DNA of 64,000 nucleotides from contig CP036201.1 of the NCBI GenBank assembly GCA_004299845.1, positions 1 through 64,000 of the forward strand. The letters run 5' to 3'. A program made the translations under genes and the position numbers. The notes below the pieces were generated by a model that searched no databases, was not told where the DNA came from, and saw nothing but the letters and a program-made list of their open reading frames with translations. The stretch comes from Verrucomicrobia bacterium S94 (GTDB lineage Bacteria; Verrucomicrobiota; Kiritimatiellia; Kiritimatiellales; Pontiellaceae). How positions within the stretch are numbered: the stretch's first letter is position 1; each line of letters starts with the position of its first letter. Below, piece after piece: positions 48,509-57,860 of this stretch.

Positions 48509-51397
48509 ATGAGATTCAGGCATAATATATATATCATCGCCGCAGTGCTGAGTCTGCTGATACCGGCGGTCGAAGCCGCGAAAATCATTTTTAAAACCTC
48601 CGGTTCCGACCTTTCCGGATGGAATGTGCAGTGGCATGAAACCGACCACTTAACGAATACGGCTCCGGTGTGGGTTTCGGATGGCGAACGGATCCGGGGG
48701 GAGCCGTTCCGAAGTGATTACCGCGAGGCGGATCTCGGCGGCACGATGTTTAATACCAATGCGGTGCTGCTGGAAGTCGGCGATTATGCGGTTTTTCGGA
48801 TGGTGTTCGAAGCAAAAGGAATTACAACGCCGGATAACCTGAATCACTGGTGGCTTTCATTCGGGTTGCGTACCGGAGGGGAATTCCCCTGGAAACACGG
48901 TGATCTCGGGGCCTATGCCTCGGTGCTTTCCGGCTGCGGCCCGGAGCAGTATGCGGGGTTTTCTTTCTGGAATATGCGGTCCGACTCCTGGACCGAGCCC
49001 TATCCGCATTGTGCGGTGCCTTCGGATGACGATTATGTCGGGGGGCCGCTGACGGTAACCTTTTATGTGCAGCGTACGGAGGAGGGATTCGGACCTTCTA
49101 CAATTATTACCTCGAATCATGTAAACGGTATCGAGCAGGCCGCTGTCGGCCTGATAAATCAGGCGAACCACAACAACTGCGCCGGGAAGCCGCTCTATTT
49201 TTTTCTGCGGCTTCCGGCCGAGTTCGATGAAACGGGGGGATTCTCCACGTTGGGATCCTATGTACTGGTCAGTGATCTGTCGCTGGAGGTTCGCCGTTCG
49301 CCGCCGATTGCTGAAACACGGCTGGTCGAGCTTTCCCGCCAGCCGGCCTATGGCGGTGAACCGGAATCGGTTATCAAACGGATTTTTGATATCAAGCGGC
49401 TCACGAACGAAGAGGCTGCGCGGAAGATTCCGGTAATTGTCGAAGCACAGGTGCTCAATCTGCATCGTCGGCAGACGCGCCTGTTTGTACACGACGGGCA
49501 GGCCGGTATGTATGTTGAGCTGGCCCGGCCGGCTGAGACATATCCCGGTCTCAGAGCAGGCAGTATTGTGGAGCTTCGGGGTACTACGGAAGCCGGCGGA
49601 TATTCCCCGGTGCTGATGGTTACGTCGTTGAATATTCTCAGGCAGCAGGCTCTTCCGGAAGCGACGCGGTTGAGCCGAACACTCATGCGCTCTACCAATT
49701 TTGATGTGGACTGGGTGCAGGTGACCGGCCGGCCGGTTTCGATGGAGTTCATCAAGTCCTATGGGCACTATCTGATCAAACTGGAAACGGCACAGGGTTT
49801 CGGTAATGAACGGATTGATATTTTTGTCCCTTATGAGGCGGGGGCTTTTGATCGGATGAAACGCTTTATGTACCGTCCCGTCTCCTTTTCCGGTGTGCTG
49901 GCCACCAGGGCTAATCAAATGAAGCAGATGACCGGCCGGGTGCTCTATATTAATTCGGTCGATGATTTCAGTCTGGTTTCCGATTTTCTAGGTTCCGTGC
50001 CCCGTTTTTATTCGATTGACGAGTTGATGCAGTATGGCAAAGAGACGTTTGCCCTCGTGAAAACCAGAGGGGTGGTTACGGGCGGTTCGGATGATACGCT
50101 GTATCTGCGGGGCAACAGAAGCAGTCTCAGAGTTTCGGTTTTCATGGAGCAGCTTTTTCAGGAAGGTGATCTGGTTGAGCTTACCGGCTATGTTGACCTT
50201 AAGCCGGTCAGCCCGGCTTTCCAGGCGGTATCTATCCAGTGTCTGGAACGCGGCCTGAGCGTACAGCCGGTTACTGTTTCTCTGGAAAATTCCCGGATTG
50301 ATTCCGGCTGGAACCATGACCTGATTGCCCTGGAGGCCGAGTTTGTTTATGCGGAAAAGCGCTTGTTCACGGACAGCGGAGGAACAGATCCGCTGCCGGG
50401 GGTGCAGACGCTGTGGTGCCGCGCCGGCGGACGGCTGGTGGAGGCACGGCTGCCCGGCGGTGTCCCGCTCCCGGAGGGGCTGCGGGCGGGCAGTCTGATA
50501 AAACTGACGGGTATCGGACATGTGTCGGAAACAAAAAATCCGCGTATTGAAAATATGACTGCGGCCCTCTGGCTTGAACTTTCCGGGGCGGCGGGGATTG
50601 AAATTATCCGCAAAGCCCCGTGGTGGACGGCACAGCGGCTGCTCTGGGGGATTTCCATTGTTTCCGGTATTCTGTTTCTCATGGTGGGCTGGGTGTTGTC
50701 GTTGCGCAAGGTGGTTGCCGCGCAGACCGCGACCATCGGAAAGCAGATTAAACGGGAGTCGGTGCTGAACGAACGCCAGCGTATTGCCCGGGAACTGCAT
50801 GATACGCTTGAACAGGGCCTTACGGCATTGTCATTGCAGCTGGGGCGTCTGCTGAATAAAATCCGGAAAAGTTCTCCGGAGGATCTTCCGATTGTAGAAA
50901 AGGCTGTCAATGCGCTGCGGGTCTGTCAGGAGGAATCGCGTGCCTCAATCAAGGATCTGCGCGACGGCATGCTGGAGAAGGTGGATCTGCCTACTGCAGT
51001 GAAGCAGACGCTGAACGCGAGGCTGGATGAGGATGCCTCGAAACTGGAATTCAGTCTCACTGGAACGGTTATTCGCTTAACGCTGTTTGTAGAGCATCAG
51101 CTGGTCCGGATCATAACAGAAGCTGCAGTGAATGCGGCGCACCACGCCAGTCCGCAGCGGATTTCGGTTTCGATGAATTACGGCGACTCCACATTTACAG
51201 CTGTTGTTGAAGATGACGGCTGCGGCTTTGATCCGGAAACCGTAGAAGAGACCGGACGGTACGGTGTGCTGGGTATGCAGGAGCGCGCGCGTAGAATCGG
51301 TGGTAATCTGACCATGGAAAGCGCTCCGGGAAAAGGAACCCGGATAACTTTGACCGTGCAGATCAATACATCGCATTTGGAGAGCACATATGAGTGA
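48509..51397 (+). CDS. Sensor histidine kinase, HisKA_3 type, with large periplasmic region
   Basis: 962 residues. Signal peptide or first helix (about 1-24), a lectin-like beta domain (about 25-260), two or three OB-fold-like repeats (about 285-690, motif EAARKIPVIVEAQVLNLHRRQ followed by LFVHDGQAGMYVEL, abbreviated here), one membrane helix (about 713-735), a coiled coil, then HisKA_3 with [17 protein letters not shown] (H764) and HATPase_c with EAAVNAAHHA, DDGCGFDPE and GRYGVLGMQERARRIGG. Pairs with the NarL-type regulator whose gene it overlaps by eight bases. The sensor part probably detects a periplasmic galactan fragment; that is inference. Confidence 0.92.
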   Translation: MRFRHNIYIIAAVLSLLIPAVEAAKIIFKTSGSDLSGWNVQWHETDHLTNTAPVWVSDGERIRGEPFRSDYREADLGGTMFNTNAVLLEVGDYAVFRMVFEAKGITTPDNLNHWWLSFGLRTGGEFPWKHGDLGAYASVLSGCGPEQYAGFSFWNMRSDSWTEPYPHCAVPSDDDYVGGPLTVTFYVQRTEEGFGPSTIITSNHVNGIEQAAVGLINQANHNNCAGKPLYFFLRLPAEFDETGGFSTLGSYVLVSDLSLEVRRSPPIAETRLVELSRQPAYGGEPESVIKRIFDIKRLTNEEAARKIPVIVEAQVLNLHRRQTRLFVHDGQAGMYVELARPAETYPGLRAGSIVELRGTTEAGGYSPVLMVTSLNILRQQALPEATRLSRTLMRSTNFDVDWVQVTGRPVSMEFIKSYGHYLIKLETAQGFGNERIDIFVPYEAGAFDRMKRFMYRPVSFSGVLATRANQMKQMTGRVLYINSVDDFSLVSDFLGSVPRFYSIDELMQYGKETFALVKTRGVVTGGSDDTLYLRGNRSSLRVSVFMEQLFQEGDLVELTGYVDLKPVSPAFQAVSIQCLERGLSVQPVTVSLENSRIDSGWNHDLIALEAEFVYAEKRLFTDSGGTDPLPGVQTLWCRAGGRLVEARLPGGVPLPEGLRAGSLIKLTGIGHVSETKNPRIENMTAALWLELSGAAGIEIIRKAPWWTAQRLLWGISIVSGILFLMVGWVLSLRKVVAAQTATIGKQIKRESVLNERQRIARELHDTLEQGLTALSLQLGRLLNKIRKSSPEDLPIVEKAVNALRVCQEESRASIKDLRDGMLEKVDLPTAVKQTLNARLDEDASKLEFSLTGTVIRLTLFVEHQLVRIITEAAVNAAHHASPQRISVSMNYGDSTFTAVVEDDGCGFDPETVEETGRYGVLGMQERARRIGGNLTMESAPGKGTRITLTVQINTSHLESTYE

Positions 51398-52013
51398 TAA
51401 AGTTTCGGTTATGATTGTGGACGATAACGGGCTTTTGCGTGTGGGGCTGAAAGATATTATTTCGGATGAGGAGGATATGATCACTGTAGCGGAGGCCGCC
51501 ACCGGTGAAGAAGCGGTTGCGAGGTACAGCGCGTGCCATCCGGATGTAGTGACCATGGATTACCGTATGCCTGATCTCGACGGGCTTGAAGCATCGAAGC
51601 GGATTCTTTCGCAGTTTCCCGATGCCAGAATTCTGTTTCTTTCCACCTATGAGGGGGAGGAGGATATCTGGAATGCCTGGCAGGCCGGCGTGGCGGGCTA
51701 TCTTTCCAAAGCCGATGCCTATGAGCACATTATTGAAGCTATTCGCGAAGCGGCGGAGGGGCGAAGCTATTTTCCGGCGGCGATTGCCCGTAAGCTGGAG
51801 GCGCGGAAAGGACAGGCCTCGCTTACTCCGCGGGAGCTTGAAGTGCTCAGTCTGATTGTTGCGGGGAACAGCAACAAGGAAATCATGGCGGAGTTGGAAC
51901 TCTCGGCGAGCACCGTGCGGGTGCATGTTTCCAATGTGCTGGAAAAACTCGGTGTGCTGGATCGTACGCAGGCTGCGATTGCCGCCGTGAAGCGGGGCAT
52001 CGTTCATCTGTAG
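51390..52013 (+). CDS. NarL/FixJ-family response regulator
   Basis: 207 residues: receiver (IVDDNG acidic pocket, phospho-acceptor D57 in TMDYRMPDLDG, K in LSKAD) and a C-terminal LuxR-type helix-turn-helix (LTPRELEVLSLIVAGNSNKE, then STVRVHVSNVLEKLGV). Partner of the upstream kinase. It sits directly before a GH86 gene that has a copy of the recurrent inverted-repeat site, so it is a candidate for binding that site. Confidence 0.95.
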   Translation: MSDKVSVMIVDDNGLLRVGLKDIISDEEDMITVAEAATGEEAVARYSACHPDVVTMDYRMPDLDGLEASKRILSQFPDARILFLSTYEGEEDIWNAWQAGVAGYLSKADAYEHIIEAIREAAEGRSYFPAAIARKLEARKGQASLTPRELEVLSLIVAGNSNKEIMAELELSASTVRVHVSNVLEKLGVLDRTQAAIAAVKRGIVHL

Positions 52014-52020
52014 CCGGCTG

Positions 52021-52043
52021 TTGGATAAATATCTGATTTGTCG
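52021..52043 (+). promoter_or_regulatory. Recurrent operator-like site before GH86 gene 2
   Basis: TTGGAT-AAAT-ATCTGATTTGTCG, 79 bases before the start codon. Left half strong, right half a weaker ATCTGAT. Confidence 0.4.
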
Positions 52044-52121
52044 TTCTTTCGACCTATGGGAGGTTTGTTTGCTTTAACGGATAATCGCCAGAGCGAAAAC
52101 CATAATACAGAAAGAGGGACG

Positions 52122-55019
52122 ATGAAGGTGTATACGCGTGTTATTTTCACGGGGCTTCTGCCGCTTTGTGCGGCCGGAGTAACGGTTGAGGTTGATCTGA
52201 ATACCGGCCGTGAAGCAGGCGGGGTTACCACATTCGATCGGTCCAAATTTATTACCATTCATTCCAGCCACACGGACAGCGACTGGGATGGCGGGCAGCA
52301 GGGCGCGCCGAATGCGCTTCCGGATCTGCTGGATGATTTCATGAATGGGCGCGATGTCTACTTCGGGCGAGATACCGGCGGCATCAGCTGGCAGCGGCGC
52401 GGCAATGCCTATGTCAAGGAAGATGCTTCTAAGCCGGGTTGGGTGGATGGCAGTACGTTGGTGAGTGAAGGGTTGAAATCCCGGAATTCCTATGACAGCG
52501 ATACCGATGTGCATGCCTACGAATTTCGGGCCCGGACGGATATCATGTGCGCGCAGTACAGCGGGTTCTGGCCCAATGGGAATGTTTACAATGACTGGGC
52601 GATCTCGACAAACGATTCACCATCCGAGCCGCTGGGATCAGCGACCGGCGATTTTATAGGGCGGTATCTGGACAATTACTATGACAACTTCGGGGAGAAT
52701 CCGAACGGCCGGCCTTCGCCTGCGTATGTGGAGATCATTAATGAACCGGACTGGCACCTTCTCGACTGGACTTCGGATCCGGATTACGGCTCGGCAACTG
52801 CGGAGGATCTATGGCGGTTTCACAATGGGGTGGCTGATGGGATCCGGGCGCACAACACCAATTCGCTGATCGGTGGTTTTGTGACAACCTTTCCGGATCA
52901 TGACGAAGATGATTTCCAGGAATGGGAGGATGAGTGGAAATCGTTTATCGATATCGCCGGTGCAAAAATGGATTTCTGGAGTCTGCATCTTTATGATTTT
53001 CCAAGCATTGGAGGGGGACAGCGGAAGTACCGCAAGGGTGCGAACATGGAAGCCATGTTCGATATGATTGACTATTATAGCGAAAAACAGCTTGGAGTTC
53101 GGCGTCCGTATGTTATCTCGGAATACGGTGCGCAGACGCATGACTATAACAATCAGGGATGGAATGCCTATCGAGACTGGCTGCGTCTGAAATCCTGCAA
53201 TGCCATGATGCTGGCCTTCATGGATCGTCCACATATGATGTTGAAGACCGTTCCGTTCACGGTGGTGAAAGCGGAGTGGGGGCGGAACTCATCAACCGGA
53301 GAGCCTTACGGGCCGCGGCTGATGCGGCAGGAGAATGAACCGGAGAGTTATACCGGGGACTGGATTTATACGGATCTCGTGAAATTCTATGACCAGTGGG
53401 CAAATGTGAAGGGTGCGCGGCTTGATGTGACTTCCGACGATCCTGATATTCAGGTGGATGCCTACGCAGATGACGAAAAGGTTTATCTGATCATTAATAA
53501 TCTGGTGGATGAAATTTCGACGGTGGATCTGTCGCTGTTTGATACATACAGTAATACGGTTCAGAGCGTGCTGGAGAAAAACCTGTACTGGGACGGCGTC
53601 GGCGATGTCGGTTCTGTTGCGCTGATTGAAACCAATCATGTCGGTGGTATCGCCCAGGTTCAGGTGGGCCGCGAAGGATGTGTGATTCTGGAGTATACGT
53701 TGAGTTCGCCGGTGCAGATCGAACAGACCCTTTCGGAATCCAAGTATTACGCTGATTCCTATCTGAAAGTCATCCATGCCGGTTTGACCAATTCATTCCA
53801 TATTAACAGTGTTACGCTGGGGCAGTCCGGCCGTGCAGAGCTGCGCATCGGTTTTGCCCGAGCGTACGGGCTGTCGCAGCAACCGTCGGTTAAGGTGAAC
53901 GGGGTTTCTGTTGCAGTGCCGGGCGATCTGATGGGATTTGAAGAGGATGACCGGTTTCAGTATTTCGGGATGCTTCATGTACCGGTGGACCACGCGCAGC
54001 TTCAGGAGAACAATACGGTTGACGTGGTGTTTCCCGACAGCGGCGGGCATATCAGCACGGTTGCCCTGCGGGTTATCGATGATGGGCAGACGGTTCCGCC
54101 TTATATCGATATCGATTATTATGAAATGCTGGGCACCAGCATTGTGCTCGGTTTTACCAACGGTCCTTCGGATAGCTATTTTGCATTGCTTTCAAAAACC
54201 AACCTCACGGATCTGACCTGGTTTACGAATCAGACCGATCTGCCGAGCGATGCTGCAGGAGCGGGGGCAGTAACAAACCCGGCCGTATATCCTCAGGAAT
54301 TTTTCCGGTTAATGGAAACGGATGCACCTGATATTCCGATTGCAGGAAACATTGAATTCACCGCTCCGGATTATATGGACGGTCCACTGGACGGTCAGCA
54401 ATTCTGGAATGCGGAATCCGGCTGGAGCGTGGCTGATGCCGAGGGTTCCGGGCGCATTGAGACCGGTTCCGGCGGTCAGGCGGCTGTGCTTGATGAACCG
54501 GTGCAGCTGACGGCTGGTGAAAGTTACAGTCTGCGTATTCTGCTGGAGTTTACCGGAAGCTATTCAACTCCGACCAACTATGTGTACGCCTTCCTCGGCG
54601 GTCTGAAGGACAGCAGTGCCGGGGAATCGGTCGGAACCGGAGATACGGTTGCCGCCGATGCGAATATTCAGATCCTTGAGGACCAGGATACCTATCGTCT
54701 GCTGAGTAATTATGCGACGGTTTCGGGTGCATCCAATATTGCCGGAGCACCGTTGAATGCCGGGGATCTGCTGCAGTTTGACTATGTGCTGACGATGGGT
54801 GTTGATGCTGCGAGCACAGTCTATACGGTCCGGCTGCAGAATCTGACCGATGGCACCGATACCGGTGCTGGAACGGTGAGCGGGGTGGATGCCGCGCTGT
54901 ACAGTGCTCTGAACGGGGGCGGCGCGTATGGATTTTTCCAGACGATTAATCCGGGAGCCAATAATTCGGGGCTGAATGGTGTGTGGGTCCATTCGGTCAT
55001 GTGCACAATAACGCCTTGA
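52122..55019 (+). CDS. Secreted GH86 beta-agarase/porphyranase
   Basis: 965 residues from the ATG at 52122 (agagggacg upstream, signal peptide ending AAG); the frame is open from 52038 but that extension is not signal-like. GH86 barrel (about 20-520) with acid/base E208 in INEPDW and nucleophile E334 in ISEYGA, plus MLAFMDRPHMMLKTVPF. A beta domain follows (about 525-665). Then come a TNGP module (FTNGPSDSYFALLSKTNL) and a C-terminal domain (about 740-965) that begins GNIEFTAPDYMDGPLDGQQF and reappears in the last gene of the window. It lies next to the first kinase/regulator pair. Confidence 0.93.
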   Translation: MKVYTRVIFTGLLPLCAAGVTVEVDLNTGREAGGVTTFDRSKFITIHSSHTDSDWDGGQQGAPNALPDLLDDFMNGRDVYFGRDTGGISWQRRGNAYVKEDASKPGWVDGSTLVSEGLKSRNSYDSDTDVHAYEFRARTDIMCAQYSGFWPNGNVYNDWAISTNDSPSEPLGSATGDFIGRYLDNYYDNFGENPNGRPSPAYVEIINEPDWHLLDWTSDPDYGSATAEDLWRFHNGVADGIRAHNTNSLIGGFVTTFPDHDEDDFQEWEDEWKSFIDIAGAKMDFWSLHLYDFPSIGGGQRKYRKGANMEAMFDMIDYYSEKQLGVRRPYVISEYGAQTHDYNNQGWNAYRDWLRLKSCNAMMLAFMDRPHMMLKTVPFTVVKAEWGRNSSTGEPYGPRLMRQENEPESYTGDWIYTDLVKFYDQWANVKGARLDVTSDDPDIQVDAYADDEKVYLIINNLVDEISTVDLSLFDTYSNTVQSVLEKNLYWDGVGDVGSVALIETNHVGGIAQVQVGREGCVILEYTLSSPVQIEQTLSESKYYADSYLKVIHAGLTNSFHINSVTLGQSGRAELRIGFARAYGLSQQPSVKVNGVSVAVPGDLMGFEEDDRFQYFGMLHVPVDHAQLQENNTVDVVFPDSGGHISTVALRVIDDGQTVPPYIDIDYYEMLGTSIVLGFTNGPSDSYFALLSKTNLTDLTWFTNQTDLPSDAAGAGAVTNPAVYPQEFFRLMETDAPDIPIAGNIEFTAPDYMDGPLDGQQFWNAESGWSVADAEGSGRIETGSGGQAAVLDEPVQLTAGESYSLRILLEFTGSYSTPTNYVYAFLGGLKDSSAGESVGTGDTVAADANIQILEDQDTYRLLSNYATVSGASNIAGAPLNAGDLLQFDYVLTMGVDAASTVYTVRLQNLTDGTDTGAGTVSGVDAALYSALNGGGAYGFFQTINPGANNSGLNGVWVHSVMCTITP

Positions 55020-55026
55020 TTGTTTC

Positions 55027-55050
55027 GTCGGACATATGACCGATTTGCGG
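55027..55050 (+). promoter_or_regulatory. Recurrent operator-like site before GH86 gene 3
   Basis: GTCGGAC-ATAT-GACCGATTTGCGG, 54 bases before the start codon. Shares GATTTGCGG/GATATGCGG with the site at 46514. Confidence 0.55.
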
Positions 55051-55103
55051 TGCCCGGCATATGGTGGAAACTCTTCCCGGAATTATAATCGGGAAGAGGA
55101 TAA

Positions 55104-57797
55104 ATGATTTTGTTGAAGCAGACTGCACTGTTATCCGTGTTACTTGGAACTGCTGCTGCGGCCCGGGCCGCAGTACAGGTGGATGTTGACGTGAATGTGA
55201 AGCATTCGGTGGGCGGTATATCCACATTCGATCGGGAAAAATTTGTTACAGTTCATGCATCGCACACGACCGGAGATATGGATGCTGTAGTGATGGATGA
55301 TTTTATTAATGGCCGCGATGTTTATTTCGGACGGGATACAGGCTATATCGGGTGGTACAGCAAAAACCAGATTGAAGAGGATCCTGCAAAACCCGGCTGG
55401 TCGCTGGTTTCCGGAAGCACGTATTCGATTGTCACGCAGGGAGCAAATTCCCGGAACAGCTACAACAGTCAGACCTGGCGGCATGCCTACGAACCGCGTG
55501 CGGCGTCGGATATTATGTGCGCCCAGTTTGCCCCCTTCTGGCCGGGGTCGGCAACGATGCGCGGCGGCTGGAGCTTTTCCTCCGCCGATACCGCTGCCGA
55601 ACCTTTCGGTTCTGCATCGGGGGATCATATGGGGAATTTTCTGAATAATTTTTACGGTACGGCTGCCAATGGCTATGTGGGGCGCCCGCTGCCGGTTTAT
55701 GTGGAGGTTCTGAATGAACCGGATTATCCGCTGTTCGACAGCAGCAGCGATCCAATGTATGGAACATCCACCTGGGAGGAGCTGTTTGATTACCACAACA
55801 CGGTGGCTAACCGGATACGGAGCCATAATCCGGATGTAAAAATCGGCGGTTTCTGTCCGTCGCATCCGGATCTGGCGACGTCGGATTTTGAGGAGTGGAG
55901 CGAGCGGTATAAGCTGTTTCTTGATCGTTGTGTGACGAATATGGATTTTTTCAGTATTCATATTTACGATATTTATGACGATAATTCCGAAGACGGTCCG
56001 CACATCAAAAAAGGAAGCAACCTTGAGGCGACGTTTGATATGATCGAGCAGTACAGTGCGTTGCTGGACGGGGAGCCGCTGCCGTTTGTGGTTTCTGAAT
56101 ATGGAGGACGGGACAGGGATCTGGAATCCTACTCGTGGCGGCCGCTGCTGTGGACGGCGGAGCGGGACTGGGTGGCGATCAAATCGATAAACTCTATGCT
56201 GATGAGTTTTGCGGATCGCCCGCATCTGATTTTCAAGGCCATTCCCTTTATTATGCTTAAGGAGGAGTGGGCCGCGGATGGGGGAACCTATGCGCACAGC
56301 TGGCGTCTGTTCAGGAAAGAAAATGAACCGGAATCCTATACCGGTGACTGGGTGTATACCGATTATATTAAATTCTACGATCTGTGGAAAAATGTCCGCG
56401 GCACACGTGTGCATATCGTGACTGACGATCCCGATGTTCAGGTGGATGCCTATGTGAACAGCAACCAGCTTTTTGTGGTACTGAACAACCTGAATGAAAC
56501 ACCGGCACCGGTGGATCTGAGCCTCTTCGGAAACATCGGCAATGCGGTGCAGACGGTGGTGGAGAAAAATCTGTATTGGGACGGCACCGGCACGGTGCTC
56601 GATGAAACGATCCATGCCGGTAATCCCGGACAGGTACAGCTTCGGGCTGAAGGGGCGGCCGTGCTGGAATATTCTTTTGCAGAGCCGGTACTGGTGGATG
56701 AAACTGCGGATGAGGTGAAATATTATGCCTCAACCAATTTCCTGCCGATTGTTTCCGGTCAGGCTAATGTTTTCAGCATAAATGGGGTTGGTAAAGGGTC
56801 TTTCGGCGAAGGGATCCTGCGTCTGGGTGCCGGGCGGAATACGCTGTTGTCCAGACAGCCGGTTGTGCTGTTTAACGGAACGGCTCTGGATGTATCGGCC
56901 GATTTTATGGGGCATGAGGGTGATGGGCGGGATGATTTTATGGGGCAGCTTAACATTCCGGTGCCGTATGAGCTGATTCAGTCGAATAATACCGTTGAAA
57001 TCACCTATCCGGACGCCGGCGGATATATCAGCAGCCTGAGCCTGCGCGTGTTTACATTCAGTTCTGATATTCATGCCGCTCGGGAGAATTCCATCCCTGT
57101 CGATTATGCTTCTGTGGTCGGGAACAGTTTTATTCTGGGCTTCACCAACGGTCCGCAGAACGGATTCTTTTCTCTGCTCTCCAAAACCAATCTGACCGCA
57201 GCCGGCTGGAGCACAAACCGTACAGCGCTTCCCATTGATGAAACGGGCCGCGGCGCGGTGACCAATTCGCTGGCCCATACGGCCGAATTTTTCCGTCTGG
57301 TGGAGTGCGAGGTGCCGGAGGGCGTGTTAACCGCGCTGTTCGACTGGTCGGACTTTGGCGGTGCATGGTGGTCCGACGGATACGGATATGTGGAAACCGA
57401 TAACGGTATTTCGCTGGTGCACGGCGGGAGGGCCGCGGCGCATGAAAACGGGAATGCGTTTAAAGCGTCCTACAGCCAGGATGAGATCGATGGTACGTTC
57501 ACGGTGAATATCGGCGGAGTGAACCGGCAGTTTGTGGTGACCTCTATTGATATCAGTGCATCCACGGATGCTGTTCCGCAAGGCGAGCCGCTGGTGCGCG
57601 GGATGCTCAACGGTGTGGAACAGTGGTCGATTGATCCTGTGGATAACGGAAATTTCCAAACCTATACGACGGTCACGGCAGGTGACCTGAGTCTGGTGAT
57701 TGACGAGATCATCTGGAGTGCGCCTTACGATCCGGACGGATCGGTACTGACCTGGAACAACCGGATTGATAACCTTGCTGTGAAGATCGCTCCGTAA
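55104..57797 (+). CDS. Secreted GH86 beta-agarase/porphyranase with C-terminal FDW/NWW domain
   Basis: 897 residues with AGAGGA before the ATG and a signal peptide ending ARA. GH86 barrel (about 20-510) with acid/base E205 in LNEPDY and nucleophile E332 in VSEYGG, and MLMSFADRPHLIFKAIPF. A beta domain (about 515-655), a TNGP module (FTNGPQNGFFSLLSKTNL) and an FDW/NWW domain (about 740-897) follow. It is a close paralog of the preceding gene through the barrel and the TNGP module, differing mainly in the last domain, which suggests C-terminal domain swapping. Confidence 0.93.
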   Translation: MILLKQTALLSVLLGTAAAARAAVQVDVDVNVKHSVGGISTFDREKFVTVHASHTTGDMDAVVMDDFINGRDVYFGRDTGYIGWYSKNQIEEDPAKPGWSLVSGSTYSIVTQGANSRNSYNSQTWRHAYEPRAASDIMCAQFAPFWPGSATMRGGWSFSSADTAAEPFGSASGDHMGNFLNNFYGTAANGYVGRPLPVYVEVLNEPDYPLFDSSSDPMYGTSTWEELFDYHNTVANRIRSHNPDVKIGGFCPSHPDLATSDFEEWSERYKLFLDRCVTNMDFFSIHIYDIYDDNSEDGPHIKKGSNLEATFDMIEQYSALLDGEPLPFVVSEYGGRDRDLESYSWRPLLWTAERDWVAIKSINSMLMSFADRPHLIFKAIPFIMLKEEWAADGGTYAHSWRLFRKENEPESYTGDWVYTDYIKFYDLWKNVRGTRVHIVTDDPDVQVDAYVNSNQLFVVLNNLNETPAPVDLSLFGNIGNAVQTVVEKNLYWDGTGTVLDETIHAGNPGQVQLRAEGAAVLEYSFAEPVLVDETADEVKYYASTNFLPIVSGQANVFSINGVGKGSFGEGILRLGAGRNTLLSRQPVVLFNGTALDVSADFMGHEGDGRDDFMGQLNIPVPYELIQSNNTVEITYPDAGGYISSLSLRVFTFSSDIHAARENSIPVDYASVVGNSFILGFTNGPQNGFFSLLSKTNLTAAGWSTNRTALPIDETGRGAVTNSLAHTAEFFRLVECEVPEGVLTALFDWSDFGGAWWSDGYGYVETDNGISLVHGGRAAAHENGNAFKASYSQDEIDGTFTVNIGGVNRQFVVTSIDISASTDAVPQGEPLVRGMLNGVEQWSIDPVDNGNFQTYTTVTAGDLSLVIDEIIWSAPYDPDGSVLTWNNRIDNLAVKIAP
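57327..57797 (+). other. FDW/NWW domain, copy 4 (C-terminus of GH86 gene 3)
   Basis: Starts ALFDWSDFGGAWWSDGYGYV, then HGGRAAAHENGN, GTFTVNIGG, FVVTSIDISA, WSIDPVDNGNFQTYT, AGDLSLVIDEIIW, closing NNRIDNLAVKIAP at the stop. Confidence 0.75.
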
Positions 57798-57860
57798 TCT
57801 GTTCCGGCCTGTCCTTAAGTGCAGTTTTCAGCGATCCGCAATTCTGCGCATTATGGAATT

